From NCBI RefSeq assembly GCF_014164775.1, contig NZ_JACJGB010000005.1, positions 124,001-188,000 of the forward strand: a DNA stretch of 64,000 nucleotides, read 5' to 3'. Below, in pieces: positions 9,061-18,088 of the stretch. The stretch comes from Tessaracoccus sp. MC1679. GTDB taxonomy: Bacteria > Actinomycetota > Actinomycetes > Propionibacteriales > Propionibacteriaceae. The translations under genes and the position numbers were made by a program. The stretch's first letter is position 1. Each line of letters opens with the position of its first letter. The notes under the pieces were generated by a model. The model searched no databases, was not told the origin of the DNA, and saw only the letters and a program-made list of their open reading frames with translations.

Positions 9061-10386
9061 TCAGAGGGGCGTTGCGGATCTCTGACCAGCGGGGAGGATG
9101 GACGCGCCCGGTGCTTCGGAGACGTCCGGAGCAGGCCGGCTGGCCATGATGGTGAGGGCGAACGAGTACCCGGTCAACACCACAAGGGCGAGGTTGCGCA
9201 GCAGCAGGATGGAGGTCTCCGGCCCTGACCCCAGGGGGATCGCCATGATCCCGTAGGCGCCCCACGGGTACGTCAGCTGGGTGAGCAGGCCCACGATCAC
9301 CAACGAGACGGCCAGCACGATGAGGGGACGACGCAGCCAGTGACTCGTCCGGGCCACCAGGAGCGCGGCCACCGGACCGCCCAGCCACAGGATGTACTGC
9401 GGAGAGAGCGTCTTGTTGGCCACGATCGTGGCGAGCACGATGGTGAGGATGGCCAGCAGGATGGCCTCATGCAGGCGCTCGTCGTCGTCGTGCATATGAC
9501 GCATCAACCGGTAGCTCAGGTAGCCGGCGAGGATCAATGACAGTGCGGTCAACACCGTGGACACGGTGAGGAGGCCCCCCACGTATGGACCCTGGAGCTC
9601 AAGGGCGTTGTAGGGGGACAGGAAGATGTTCCACGACGGGTTGTCGGTGAAGGTTCTGAGGAACATCAGCGGCGAGGCGGGCACCGACTCGATCTGCAGA
9701 CCGCGCTCGCCCTGCCACGTGACAGGGGAGGCGGAGCGGGCCCACCCGCTGGTGATCAACGACGCCAGCGCAAGCCCGAAGCCCACGACGGCGAAGCCGA
9801 CCACCCTGCCGCGTGCCCGGGCCGACCGCCAGGGGTGCGGGGCCAGCATCGGTCCGATGAGGAGCGCCGGCCACAGCTTGATCGCCGCCCCCAGACCCAC
9901 GAGGCCGCCGGCCAGCCTCGGGAACCGGGTCACGAAGACGCACGCCCAGGCCACCAGCGCCGCTGGGATCAGGTCGAAACGGAACCACACGATGGGTCCC
10001 TGGATGCCGGTGAACAGGATCCAGAAGAGCGCTCCGGCAGCGTTGTCGCGGCGGTACAGCGTCAGCGCGACGGCGGCGTCCAGCAGGACGAACACGCCGA
10101 CGTAGACCGCCGTCCAGGTCTGCCACCCTCCGCCCAGGCGGTAGACGGCCTGCAGTATCCACACCGCGGGCACGGGGTACTCGGTCATCACCCCCGACTC
10201 GCCCTCGTCCAGGCGGAAGAGGTGGTAGCCGTAGTAGGAGACGTCGTTGGCGACGAAAGCAACAGCGTCCAGGCCCAGCAGGAGGTGTGAAACGAAGCGG
10301 GTGAGGATGAACGTCGCGATGAGCGCGAGGGCCACCGGCCACCTGGTGAACGGGCCGGCGGGTGCCGGCGACCGCGTATGGGTCAT
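9061..10386 (-). CDS. GT87-family (DUF2029) membrane glycosyltransferase, probable mannosyltransferase
   Basis: 441 residues with about ten to twelve transmembrane segments. The GT-C layout shows in a first loop holding acidic residues (ANDVSYYGYHLFRLDEGESG, then MTEYPVPAVW) and in FRFDLIPAALVAWACV plus GLGAAIKLWPALLI. GT87 enzymes use polyprenyl-phosphate-linked sugars, typically mannose, for cell-envelope glycans in actinobacteria. An AGGAG site precedes the ATG. It is separated from kgd by about 90 nt. The acceptor cannot be told from sequence. Confidence 0.8.
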   Translation of the reverse strand: MTHTRSPAPAGPFTRWPVALALIATFILTRFVSHLLLGLDAVAFVANDVSYYGYHLFRLDEGESGVMTEYPVPAVWILQAVYRLGGGWQTWTAVYVGVFVLLDAAVALTLYRRDNAAGALFWILFTGIQGPIVWFRFDLIPAALVAWACVFVTRFPRLAGGLVGLGAAIKLWPALLIGPMLAPHPWRSARARGRVVGFAVVGFGLALASLITSGWARSASPVTWQGERGLQIESVPASPLMFLRTFTDNPSWNIFLSPYNALELQGPYVGGLLTVSTVLTALSLILAGYLSYRLMRHMHDDDERLHEAILLAILTIVLATIVANKTLSPQYILWLGGPVAALLVARTSHWLRRPLIVLAVSLVIVGLLTQLTYPWGAYGIMAIPLGSGPETSILLLRNLALVVLTGYSFALTIMASRPAPDVSEAPGASILPAGQRSATPL

Positions 10387-10414
10387 CTCGGAACTCCTGC
10401 CAGCCGGCGCTGAG

Positions 10415-10486
10415 CGCCCCCGCGAGGATTCGAACCTCGGCTCCCGCCTCCGGAGGGCGGTGCTCTATCCCCTGAGCTACGGGGGC
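10415..10486 (-). tRNA. tRNA-Arg (anticodon CCG)
   Basis: On the minus strand the sequence folds into a 7-bp acceptor (GCCCCCG / CGGGGGC), a D arm with GCTC/GAGC, an anticodon arm CCGCC-CTCCGGA-GGCGG with anticodon CCG in the loop, a 4-nt variable loop, and a T arm CGAGG-TTCGAAT-CCTCG. The discriminator base is G and CCA is not encoded. It reads the arginine codon CGG. Confidence 0.95.
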
Positions 10487-10534
10487 TGGACCACGAAAGG
10501 TTAGCACCTCCTCAGTGGGGCTGTAAGTTCCGGC

Positions 10535-10540
10535 TACGGT
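10535..10540 (+). promoter_or_regulatory. Candidate -10 element (TACGGT) before the lipoprotein gene
   Basis: It is spaced exactly 6 nt from GTG 10547, so the mRNA is probably leaderless; it lies just outside the divergent tRNA-Arg gene. Confidence 0.4.
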
Positions 10541-10546
10541 GGCCGG

Positions 10547-11041
10547 GTGCGCACGATCCTCTCCGTATCCTTGACGGTCCTGATCCTGACCGCGTGCGTG
10601 GCGCGCCCAGACCCTGCCCCGGCGGTGCTCCGGGAGACGGCTCCGCCGTGGGACGCCCCGCGTGACGCCGTCTCCTACATCCGTGCGGCCGGCCTCCCGG
10701 AACAACCGTTGGGCACCGACACCGACCCGTGGGTGCTGGACCTCACGGTCACCGTGGACGGCGAGCCCGTGGACGTCCCGGCCTTCATCGGAGCAGACCG
10801 GCTGCGCGCGGTCCAGGCGCCCGTCCACACCCACGACCCCGGCGGCGAGGTGTGGCTCGAAGGCGACGGCAACCGCGACATCACGCTGGGGGAGTTCTTC
10901 ACGCTCTGGGGGGTGCGGTTCGACGACGAGTGCCTGGGCGCTGCGTGCGGAGACCTCATGGTGACCGCGGACGGTCGCCGGGTGGAGGACCCCGCGGAGC
11001 TGGTGCTCCGCGGCCTCACGAGCGTCTCAGTCACCGCCTGA
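10547..11041 (+). CDS. Putative lipoprotein, function unknown
   Basis: 164 residues. The N-terminus MRTILSVSLTVLILTACVA is a signal peptide with a lipobox (LTAC, Cys17), so the mature protein is probably lipid-anchored outside the membrane. The body has the pattern VHTHDPGGEVWLEGD ... ITLGEFFTLWGVRF followed by a Cys pair (DECLGAACGD). I recognise this pattern from uncharacterised actinobacterial proteins but know no function for it. The gene lies upstream of lysA and is probably transcribed separately. Confidence 0.75.
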   Translation: MRTILSVSLTVLILTACVARPDPAPAVLRETAPPWDAPRDAVSYIRAAGLPEQPLGTDTDPWVLDLTVTVDGEPVDVPAFIGADRLRAVQAPVHTHDPGGEVWLEGDGNRDITLGEFFTLWGVRFDDECLGAACGDLMVTADGRRVEDPAELVLRGLTSVSVTA

Positions 11042-11075
11042 GGCGCGCGGATGGCGGCGGGGCGCGGCGCTCTGG

Positions 11076-11081
11076 CAGGCT
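11076..11081 (+). promoter_or_regulatory. Candidate -10 element (CAGGCT) of lysA
   Basis: The hexamer is 7 nt before ATG 11089 and supports this start over the longer open frame that runs back into the lipoprotein gene. Confidence 0.4.
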
Positions 11082-11088
11082 TGGCGCC

Positions 11089-12492
11089 ATGACGCACATG
11101 CACATCGCCGGGTCCATCCACGCGGACGCCGCGCACGGGGGGCCGCAATGGCTCGACGTGCCCGCGGATCTCAACGCGTTGGAGACCAAGCTCTGGCCGC
11201 GCGGGACCCACCGCGACGACCGGGGCCGCATCGTCGTCGCCGGCGTGGCCCTGACGGAGGTGGCCGAGGAGCACGGCACGCCCGTCTACGTCATCGACGA
11301 GGCGGACTTCCGCTCCCGCGCCGCGGACTTCCGCACCGCCTTCCCAGGGTGGGACGTCTACTACGCGGGCAAGGCCCTGCTCACCCGCACGGTGGCGCGC
11401 TGGGCGGCCGAGGAGGGCCTCAACCTGGACGTCACGACGATGGGCGAGATGCGCATCGCGCTGGCCGGCGGCATGCCGGCGGCCCGCCTGGGCCTGCACG
11501 GCAACAACAAGTCCGACGAGGAGATCGTGTTCGCCCTCGCCCAAGGCGTGGGCCGCATCATCGTCGACTCCTTCGATGAGATCGCCCGCCTCGAACGCGC
11601 CTGCGCCGACGGGGGTCACCGGGCGAAGGTGATGGTCCGGGTCACCACAGGCGTGGAGGCACACACGCACGAGTACATCGCCACCGCCCACGAAGACCAG
11701 AAATTCGGCCTCTCGATCACCGGGGGCCAGGCCCTCACCGCGCTGGTGCGCTGCCACAGCTCGCAGTACCTGGATCTGGCCGGCATCCACAGCCACATCG
11801 GGTCGCAGATCTTCGACACCCACGGCTTCGAGGTGGCGATCCGCCGCACCATGCGGCTCGCCTCGCAGTTCCGCACCGCCACCGGCGTCGAACTGGCCGA
11901 GCTGGACCTGGGAGGCGGGTTCGGCATCGCCTACACCTCCGCCGACACCCCCGCGGCGACGGCGGACATCGCCGCCGGATTCGAAGAGATGATCGACCTC
12001 GAATGCCGGGGGTTCGGGCTGAAGCGCCCCCACCTGTCCATCGAGCCGGGGCGCGCGATCTGCGGCCCGGCAGGGGTGGCGGTCTACCGGGTCGGCACCG
12101 TCAAGGTGGTGGATCTGGAGGGCGGCCGGTCCCGCGTCTACGTCAGCGTCGACGGCGGGATGAGCGACAACATCCGCCCGGCCCTCTACGCGGCCGAATA
12201 CTCCGCGGCGATCGCCAACCGCACCTCCAGCGAGGGGCCGGTGCTGAGCCGGGTGGTCGGGAAGCACTGCGAGGGCGGCGACATCCTGATCCGCGACGTC
12301 TTCCTTCCGGCAGACGTCTCCATCGGCGACCTCATCGCGGTGCCGGGCTCGGGCGCCTACGCGCGCAGCATGGCCAGTAACTACAATCAGATCCCGAAGC
12401 CCCCCGTCGTCTCGGCACTGGACGGCGTCACCCGGGTGATGCTGCGTCGCGAGACACTTGAGGACCTGATGAGATTGGACGTGGGAGAGTGA
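11089..12492 (+). CDS. lysA: Diaminopimelate decarboxylase
   Basis: 467 residues of the fold-III PLP decarboxylase family. The PLP lysine is in YYAGKALLTR (Lys95), the glycine-rich phosphate site is LDLGGGFGIAY, and the catalytic Cys region is KHCEGGD. It converts meso-diaminopimelate to lysine. It begins the lysA-hom-thrB aspartate-family operon: the hom GTG overlaps the lysA stop by 4 nt. The ATG at 11089 gives the N-terminus expected for actinobacterial LysA. An argS gene normally precedes lysA in relatives; here a tRNA-Arg gene is the nearest reminder. Confidence 0.94.
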   Translation: MTHMHIAGSIHADAAHGGPQWLDVPADLNALETKLWPRGTHRDDRGRIVVAGVALTEVAEEHGTPVYVIDEADFRSRAADFRTAFPGWDVYYAGKALLTRTVARWAAEEGLNLDVTTMGEMRIALAGGMPAARLGLHGNNKSDEEIVFALAQGVGRIIVDSFDEIARLERACADGGHRAKVMVRVTTGVEAHTHEYIATAHEDQKFGLSITGGQALTALVRCHSSQYLDLAGIHSHIGSQIFDTHGFEVAIRRTMRLASQFRTATGVELAELDLGGGFGIAYTSADTPAATADIAAGFEEMIDLECRGFGLKRPHLSIEPGRAICGPAGVAVYRVGTVKVVDLEGGRSRVYVSVDGGMSDNIRPALYAAEYSAAIANRTSSEGPVLSRVVGKHCEGGDILIRDVFLPADVSIGDLIAVPGSGAYARSMASNYNQIPKPPVVSALDGVTRVMLRRETLEDLMRLDVGE

Positions 12493-13793
12493 GCAAGCCG
12501 CTCAAGGTGGCGCTGTTGGGCGCCGGCGTGGTGGGGTCCCAGGTGGCCCGCATCATCCTCAGCGAGGGCGCCACGTTGGAGTCCCGGATCGGGCGTCGGC
12601 TGGAACTGGTCGGCATTGGCGTGCGGCGGCTGGACGCGGAGCGTCCCGGCATCGACCCCGCGCTGCTCACCACAGACCTCGAGTCGCTGGTTGCGCGCAC
12701 GGATCTCGACATCGTCATCGAGTTGATCGGCGGGATCGAGCCCGCCCGCTCCCTGCTGCTGACCGCTATCTCCAACGGAGCCTCGGTGGTCTCGGCCAAC
12801 AAGGCGCTGCTCGCCGACGACCTGGGGGAGCTCTCCCGCGCGGCCGAGGCCAAGGGCGTGGACCTGTACTACGAGGCCGCTGTCGCCGGGGCCATCCCGA
12901 TCGTGCGGCCGCTGCGTGAGTCGCTCGTGGGGGACGACATCACGGCCGTGATGGGGATCGTCAACGGCACCACCAACTTCATCCTGGACAAGATGGTCAC
13001 CGACGGCAGCAGCTTCGAGGCGGCGCTCGCGGAGGCCCAGGCGCTCGGATACGCGGAGGCGGACCCGACGGCGGACGTGGAGGGCCACGACGCCGCGGCC
13101 AAAGCGGCGATCCTGGCCGGGCTCGCCTTCCACACGGAGGTCAAGCGCGACGAGGTGTTCTGCGAGGGGATCGCGGACGTCACCGAGGCCGACATCGCGG
13201 CAGCGGAGCAGATGGGCTGCACCATCAAGCTGCTCGCCATCGCCAAGCTCACCGACGACGATCGCGTGATCGTCAAGGTCCATCCCGCCATGGTGGCCAA
13301 CAAGCACCCCCTCGCCAGCGTGTCCGGCGCCTACAACGCCATCTTCGTCAAGTCACGCGAGGCGGGCGAGTTGATGTTCCTCGGCCAGGGCGCCGGCGGC
13401 GCCCCCACCGCCAGCGCCGTCATGGGCGACGTGGTCACCGCGGCCCGCAACCGGCACCGCGGCACCGCCGCCCACGGAGGCTCCAGGTACGCCCGCCGCC
13501 CCGTCGCGCCGATCGGCGAGTCCCAGGCACAGTTCTACGTCAGCTTCGACGTGGTGGACCGGCCCGGGGTCCTCGCCCGGTGCGCCGCCATCTTCGGCGA
13601 GCACGACGTGTCGCTGCGCATCGTGCAGCAGAGCTACCGCGAGGGGGGAGACCACGAGGCCGGCTTCGCGGCGAGCCTCGGGGTGATGACGCACCTCACC
13701 AGGGAGAGCGACCTCGCCGTCGTCACCGACGAGCTGCGGAGGGCGGACTTCGTCGGCTCGGACGTGCGCGTGATGCGCGTCGAGGGCTTCTGA
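12489..13793 (+). CDS. hom: Homoserine dehydrogenase
   Basis: 434 residues: NAD(P)-binding Rossmann motif LLGAGVVGSQVA (9-20), catalytic core with the NGTTNFILDKM segment, and a C-terminal ACT domain (from about 350, QFYVSFDVVDRPGVLARC). The ACT domain implies feedback control by threonine, as known for the family. It reduces aspartate semialdehyde to homoserine. The GTG start overlaps the lysA stop. thrB follows after 3 nt; thrC, which sits between them in mycobacteria, is missing. Confidence 0.95.
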   Translation: MSKPLKVALLGAGVVGSQVARIILSEGATLESRIGRRLELVGIGVRRLDAERPGIDPALLTTDLESLVARTDLDIVIELIGGIEPARSLLLTAISNGASVVSANKALLADDLGELSRAAEAKGVDLYYEAAVAGAIPIVRPLRESLVGDDITAVMGIVNGTTNFILDKMVTDGSSFEAALAEAQALGYAEADPTADVEGHDAAAKAAILAGLAFHTEVKRDEVFCEGIADVTEADIAAAEQMGCTIKLLAIAKLTDDDRVIVKVHPAMVANKHPLASVSGAYNAIFVKSREAGELMFLGQGAGGAPTASAVMGDVVTAARNRHRGTAAHGGSRYARRPVAPIGESQAQFYVSFDVVDRPGVLARCAAIFGEHDVSLRIVQQSYREGGDHEAGFAASLGVMTHLTRESDLAVVTDELRRADFVGSDVRVMRVEGF

Positions 13794-13796
13794 TCC

Positions 13797-14687
13797 ATGA
13801 CACGGCTCACCGTCCGGGTCCCGGCCACCACCGCGAACCTCGGCTCGGGGTTCGACTGCGTCGGCATGGCCTTCGACTGGTTCGACGAGCTCACGCTCGA
13901 GCTGGTGGAGAGCCCGGTCCTGGAGGTGGTCGTCACCGGTGAGGGCGCCGACGGCGTGCCCCTGGACGACAGCCACCTGGTGATCAGCTCCCTGCTCGAC
14001 GGGTTGGCGGAGTTCGGTGTCGAGCGCCCCGCGGGGATGCGCCTGACCTGCCGCAACACCATCCCCCATTCGCGCGGGCTCGGTTCCTCCGCCGCTGCCA
14101 TCGTGGCCGGGCTCACCCTGGCGTGGGGGATCGCCCGGCCGGGCGAGCCGGTGGACCGCGCGGCGATCACCAGGCTGGCCACCTTCGCGGAGGGGCACCC
14201 GGACAACGCCGGGGCCGCCGTGTGGGGCGGGGCGATCCTGGCCTGGGCGCGGGAGGGTCGGGTGTCGCTGGTGCAGCTTCCGCTGCCGGAGGGGTTCGAG
14301 GCGGTGGCCTTCGTGCCAGACTTCGAGTGCCGCACCGACGACGCGCGCCGGGTCCTGCCCGAGACCGTGGCCCGGGCGGACGCCGTCGCCCAGGCCATCG
14401 CGGCGGCCGCGCTGCCGCTGGCTCTCACCCTGCGGCCGGACCTGCTGCTGGACGCCACCGCGGACCTGTTGCATCAGCAGTACCGGGCGGATCTGATGCG
14501 CCCCGCCCACGAGCTGATGCTCCGGTTGCGCGCCGCCGGAGTGCCGGCGGCCATCTCCGGAGCGGGCCCCACCGTCATCGCCGTGGGTCTGCCGGAACAG
14601 TTGGCGGGCATCGCGGGGGTCGCGGCGGACGGGTTCGAGGTTCGTCGACTGGTGCCGGCGGGCGGCGTCGAGCTCACCACCGGGTGA
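13797..14687 (+). CDS. thrB: Homoserine kinase
   Basis: 296 residues of the GHMP kinase family, with an N-terminal motif VPATTANLGSGFDCVG, an ATP motif IPHSRGLGSSAAAIVAG (about 83-98) and the C-terminal AISGAGPTVIAV motif. It makes O-phosphohomoserine for threonine synthesis. It is the last gene of the lysA-hom-thrB unit. Threonine synthase must be encoded elsewhere in the genome. Confidence 0.94.
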   Translation: MTRLTVRVPATTANLGSGFDCVGMAFDWFDELTLELVESPVLEVVVTGEGADGVPLDDSHLVISSLLDGLAEFGVERPAGMRLTCRNTIPHSRGLGSSAAAIVAGLTLAWGIARPGEPVDRAAITRLATFAEGHPDNAGAAVWGGAILAWAREGRVSLVQLPLPEGFEAVAFVPDFECRTDDARRVLPETVARADAVAQAIAAAALPLALTLRPDLLLDATADLLHQQYRADLMRPAHELMLRLRAAGVPAAISGAGPTVIAVGLPEQLAGIAGVAADGFEVRRLVPAGGVELTTG

Positions 14688-14715
14688 GGCCGCACGCCGC
14701 AGATCCCGGGTTTCT

Positions 14716-14744
14716 TTGGTTGTGGCCCTCGCAGTTGCTAGGCT
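14716..14744 (+). promoter_or_regulatory. Promoter of the rho transcript
   Basis: A -35 TTGGTT and a -10 TAGGCT are separated by exactly 17 nt. The predicted start near 14751 leaves about 20 nt before the leader ORF and about 130 nt before rho. Confidence 0.55.
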
Positions 14745-14772
14745 GAGGAACGGTTTACCCGAAGGCGCCGCC

Positions 14773-14883
14773 GTGGACTTCTTTTCACACCGGCTCGTTG
14801 GCGCCCAGTACTCCACCACTTTGACGCTGTCGGCGCGCCTCCTCAGGTGCCCCCACGGCTCCATGGAAGGAACCATTCGTTGA
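14773..14883 (+). CDS. Putative rho leader peptide ORF, overlapping the rho start
   Basis: A 36-codon GTG-started ORF (residues start MDFFSHRLVGAQYS and end GSMEGTIR). Its stop TGA (14881-14883) overlaps the TTG start of rho (14880-14882). A GAAGG ribosome site at 14761-14765 stands 7 nt before the GTG, and the ORF begins about 20 nt after the predicted transcription start. The rho ribosome site lies inside this ORF, so its translation could gate rho translation or transcription into rho. E. coli rho also has a leader ORF (rhoL) of similar size but unrelated sequence. Existence is inferred from signals only. Confidence 0.45.
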   Translation: MDFFSHRLVGAQYSTTLTLSARLLRCPHGSMEGTIR

Positions 14884-16628
14884 GCGAATCCAATGACCTT
14901 GCCGCTTTGAAGCTGGTCGAGCTCAAATCCGTCGCCGCAGGCCTGGGGATCAAGGGCGTCTCCGCCATGCGGAAGGGGGACCTTGTCAACGCCATCCAGA
15001 CGGCCGGCGGACAGGGTGCTCCCGCCGCCCAGGGCGCCCCCTCGGACGCGCCAGCCGCGCCCAGGCAACGTCGCCCCCGCAACGAGAAGCCGGCCGAGCA
15101 GCCGGAGGCCGCGCCCCAGCAGCGCGAGCCCCAAGCCCAGACCCAGGCGCCCGTCGAGGCGTCCAGTCAGCAGGGCGAGCAGCAGGAGGGCGGACGGAAC
15201 CGCCGTCGTCGTAACCGCGAACGAGGGCCCCAGCAGGAGACCCTCAACGAGGTGGGCGAGCTGTTGGAGGCCGCCATGGGGGGCAGAAAGCCGGCCACCG
15301 CGCCCCAGCAGCAGGCCCCGGCCCCTGCGTCGACCTCGGTCACCATCGAGCCAGGTGGCTACGACGAGGATCAGGGCGGATCGCGCCGCAGCAGCCGCCG
15401 TCGCCGCAACCGCGAGCGCCCCACCAACCGCCGCCCCGCACGCGGATCCCAGGGCATGGAGCGCATGGAGGCCGAGCCGACGGTGGGGGAGGGCGACGTC
15501 CTGGCCAACATCTCCGGCATCGTCGACATCCTGGACAACTACGCCTTCGTCCGCACCACCGGCTACCTGCCGGGACCCAGCGACGCCTATCTCTCCACCT
15601 CCACCCTGCGACGCTACGGGCTGCGCCGCGGTGACGTGATTACCGGCGCCATCAAGACCACGCGCGAAGGCGAACGCAAGGAGAAGTTCAATCCCCTCGT
15701 GCGCCTGGACACCATCAACGGCGACGACCCGGAGAAGGCCAAGGCCCGCCCCGAGTTCGCAAAGCTGACACCCCTCTACCCGCAGGAACGGCTGCGCCTG
15801 GAGACGGTCCAGACCAACATCGCCGGGCGGATCATCGACCTGATCGCCCCCATCGGCAAGGGCCAGCGTGGGCTGATCGTCTCGCCGCCCAAGGCCGGCA
15901 AGACGATGGTGATGCAGGCGATCGCCAACGCGATCGCGGCCAACAACCCGGAGGTCCACCTCATGGTGGTTCTCGTCGACGAACGTCCAGAGGAGGTCAC
16001 GGACTTCCAGCGGACAGTCTCCGGCGAGGTCATCGCCTCCACGTTCGACAGGCCCGCGGAAGACCACACCATGGTCGCCGAGCTGGCCATCGAGCGGGCG
16101 AAGCGACTCGTCGAGCTGGGCCACGACGTCGTCGTGCTCCTCGACGGCATCACCCGCCTCGGCCGTGCCTACAACCTGGCGGCCCCGGCTTCCGGTCGCA
16201 TCCTCTCCGGTGGCGTGGACTCCGCCGCGCTGTACCCGCCGAAGAAGTTCTTCGGCGCGGCCCGCAACATCGAGAACGGCGGCTCGCTCACCATCCTCGC
16301 CACCGCGCTCATCGAGACCGGCTCCAGGATGGACGAGGTCATCTTCGAGGAGTTCAAGGGCACCGGCAACATGGAGCTGCGGCTGCGCCGCGAACTGGCG
16401 GACAAGCGCATCTTCCCGGCCATCGACGTTGACGCCTCCGGCACACGGCGCGAGGACCTGCTCCTCGGCCGCGACGAGCTCAACATCATCTGGAAGCTGC
16501 GGCGGGCGCTCTCGGGCCTCGACGATCAGCAGGCCCTGGAAACCCTCAAGTCCCGGATGATCAAGACGGCCAGCAACCACGAGTTCCTGCTGAGCGTCCT
16601 CAAGACCACTCCCGCTGCCGACGGCTGA
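14880..16628 (+). CDS. rho: Transcription termination factor Rho
   Basis: 582 residues. The N-terminal SAP-like domain (about 1-40, [21 protein letters not shown]) is followed by a long Gln/Pro/Arg-rich insertion (about 45-200) typical of high-GC actinobacteria. The cold-shock RNA-binding domain follows ([19 protein letters not shown]), then the RecA-type ATPase with Walker [14 protein letters not shown] (about 335-347), Walker [17 protein letters not shown] and the Q/R-loop region. It is a ring helicase that ends transcription. I chose the TTG start because GGAAGGA lies 8 nt upstream and the N-terminus fits; GTG 14847 is possible but lacks a site. Confidence 0.93.
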   Translation: MSESNDLAALKLVELKSVAAGLGIKGVSAMRKGDLVNAIQTAGGQGAPAAQGAPSDAPAAPRQRRPRNEKPAEQPEAAPQQREPQAQTQAPVEASSQQGEQQEGGRNRRRRNRERGPQQETLNEVGELLEAAMGGRKPATAPQQQAPAPASTSVTIEPGGYDEDQGGSRRSSRRRRNRERPTNRRPARGSQGMERMEAEPTVGEGDVLANISGIVDILDNYAFVRTTGYLPGPSDAYLSTSTLRRYGLRRGDVITGAIKTTREGERKEKFNPLVRLDTINGDDPEKAKARPEFAKLTPLYPQERLRLETVQTNIAGRIIDLIAPIGKGQRGLIVSPPKAGKTMVMQAIANAIAANNPEVHLMVVLVDERPEEVTDFQRTVSGEVIASTFDRPAEDHTMVAELAIERAKRLVELGHDVVVLLDGITRLGRAYNLAAPASGRILSGGVDSAALYPPKKFFGAARNIENGGSLTILATALIETGSRMDEVIFEEFKGTGNMELRLRRELADKRIFPAIDVDASGTRREDLLLGRDELNIIWKLRRALSGLDDQQALETLKSRMIKTASNHEFLLSVLKTTPAADG

Positions 16629-16637
16629 TCGGCCGAC

Positions 16638-16666
16638 TTGGAAATGCTGGACCGGCGGGGCACAAT
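16638..16666 (+). promoter_or_regulatory. Candidate promoter of rpmE
   Basis: A -35-like TTGGAA and a -10-like CACAAT are 17 nt apart, right after the rho stop. They leave an untranslated leader of about 70 nt before rpmE. Confidence 0.4.
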
Positions 16667-16743
16667 TGGGGGTCGCGCCGGTTCACGCATCCTCCAGGCC
16701 CATCGGGCCAGCGACCCGGCCACCGGATAACAAGGAGTCCATC

Positions 16744-16947
16744 ATGAAGCAGGGAATCCACCCTGACTACGTCGAGACCCAGGTTCACTGCACCTGCGGT
16801 AACGCGTTCACCACGCGCAGCACCAGCAAGAAGCCGTTGAGCGCTGACGTGTGCGCCGAGTGCCACCCGTTCTACACCGGCAAGCAGAAGATCCTCGACA
16901 CCGGTGGCCGCGTGGCCCGCTTCGAGAAGCGCTACGCCAAGAAGTAG
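16744..16947 (+). CDS. rpmE: Large-subunit ribosomal protein bL31, zinc-binding (C+) form
   Basis: 67 residues. The four cysteines Cys16, Cys18, Cys37 and Cys40 mark the zinc-containing C+ type, the form normally used when zinc is plentiful and often replaced by a zinc-free paralogue under starvation. The ATG follows a GGAGTCC-type site in the region AACAAGGAGTCCATC. It sits between rho and prfA, the order known from mycobacteria. Confidence 0.95.
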   Translation: MKQGIHPDYVETQVHCTCGNAFTTRSTSKKPLSADVCAECHPFYTGKQKILDTGGRVARFEKRYAKK

Positions 16948-17020
16948 TTCCACGCTCGGGCGTCGGGAGGGTAATACCCGCCCGGCGCCCGTTTCGTTTG
17001 CCGCCCCGGAAGGAGCCGTC

Positions 17021-18088
17021 ATGTTCGACAACGCCCAGCCCCTGGTGGACGAGTTCCGAGACCTGGAGCGGCAGCTCGGGGAGCCGGAACTCCACTCGGA
17101 CTTGGCGCGCTCCCGCAAGGTGGGCAGGCGCTACGCGGCGCTGCGCCCCATCGTCGAGGGAATCGAGGCGTTCCGGAGGCTCTCGGAGGACCGCGGCGCC
17201 GCGGCCGAGCTCGCCGCCGACGACGCCTCCTTCGCTGACGAGGTGGCGGACCTGGACGCCCAGCTGGAGATGGCCACGCAGCGCCTCACCAAGCTTCTCG
17301 CTCCGCGGGACCCCAACGACGACACCGACGCTCTGATGGAGATCAAGTCCGGCGAGGGCGGAGACGAGTCCGCGCTGTTCGCCGGCGACCTGCTCAAGAT
17401 GTACTCCAAGTACGCCGAACAGGTGGGCTGGAAGATCGAGGTGCTGGACTCCCAGGAGACCGATCTCGGGGGCTACAAGTCGGTCACGGTGGCGGTCAAG
17501 GCGGGCACCGGCACCGAGTTCGGGCCCTACGGCCGGCTCAAGTTCGAGGGCGGCGTGCATCGCGTCCAGCGCGTTCCCGTCACCGAATCCCAGGGCCGCA
17601 TCCACACCTCGGCTGCCGGCGTGCTCGTGTCGCCGGACGTGGAGGCCGACGAGGTGGAGATCAACGACGACGATCTACGCATCGACGTCTACCGCTCCTC
17701 GGGCCCCGGGGGTCAGGGCGTCAACACCACCGACTCCGCGGTGCGGATCACCCACCTCCCCACCGGCACCGTGGTGTCCTGCCAGAACGAACGTTCGCAG
17801 CTGCAGAACCGCGAGTCCGCCATGCGGATCCTCCGCGCGCGGCTCATCGCCCTGGCCGAGGCGGAGGCCGCGACAGCGGCGTCGGCGGTCAGGAAGTCAC
17901 AGGTCCGCACCGTCGACAGGTCGGAGCGCATCCGCACCTACAACTACCCGGAGAATCGGATCACGGATCACCGGATCGGCTACAAGGCCCACAACCTGGA
18001 CCAGGTGCTGGAGGGGGCGCTGACGCCGCTGCTCGACGCGCTGGCGGAGCAGGACCTCGCCGAGCGGCTCGCAGGAGTGGGTGGGTGA
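17021..18088 (+). CDS. prfA: Peptide chain release factor 1
   Basis: 355 residues with the catalytic GGQ motif in [17 protein letters not shown] (Gln near residue 231) and the codon-recognition region upstream. It reads UAA and UAG at the ribosomal A site and releases the peptide. The ATG at 17021 has an AAGGAG site; the longer frame upstream has no family match. The next gene, the GGQ methyltransferase prmC, begins inside the stop region of prfA (4-nt overlap). Confidence 0.96.
   Translation: MFDNAQPLVDEFRDLERQLGEPELHSDLARSRKVGRRYAALRPIVEGIEAFRRLSEDRGAAAELAADDASFADEVADLDAQLEMATQRLTKLLAPRDPNDDTDALMEIKSGEGGDESALFAGDLLKMYSKYAEQVGWKIEVLDSQETDLGGYKSVTVAVKAGTGTEFGPYGRLKFEGGVHRVQRVPVTESQGRIHTSAAGVLVSPDVEADEVEINDDDLRIDVYRSSGPGGQGVNTTDSAVRITHLPTGTVVSCQNERSQLQNRESAMRILRARLIALAEAEAATAASAVRKSQVRTVDRSERIRTYNYPENRITDHRIGYKAHNLDQVLEGALTPLLDALAEQDLAERLAGVGG

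Noticed and set aside
13353-16580. A 1075-codon open frame on the minus strand opposite thrB and rho
   Set aside because: It is an antisense shadow of high-GC codon use: it covers several genes, has no ribosome site and reads as Arg/Gly/Val-rich filler.
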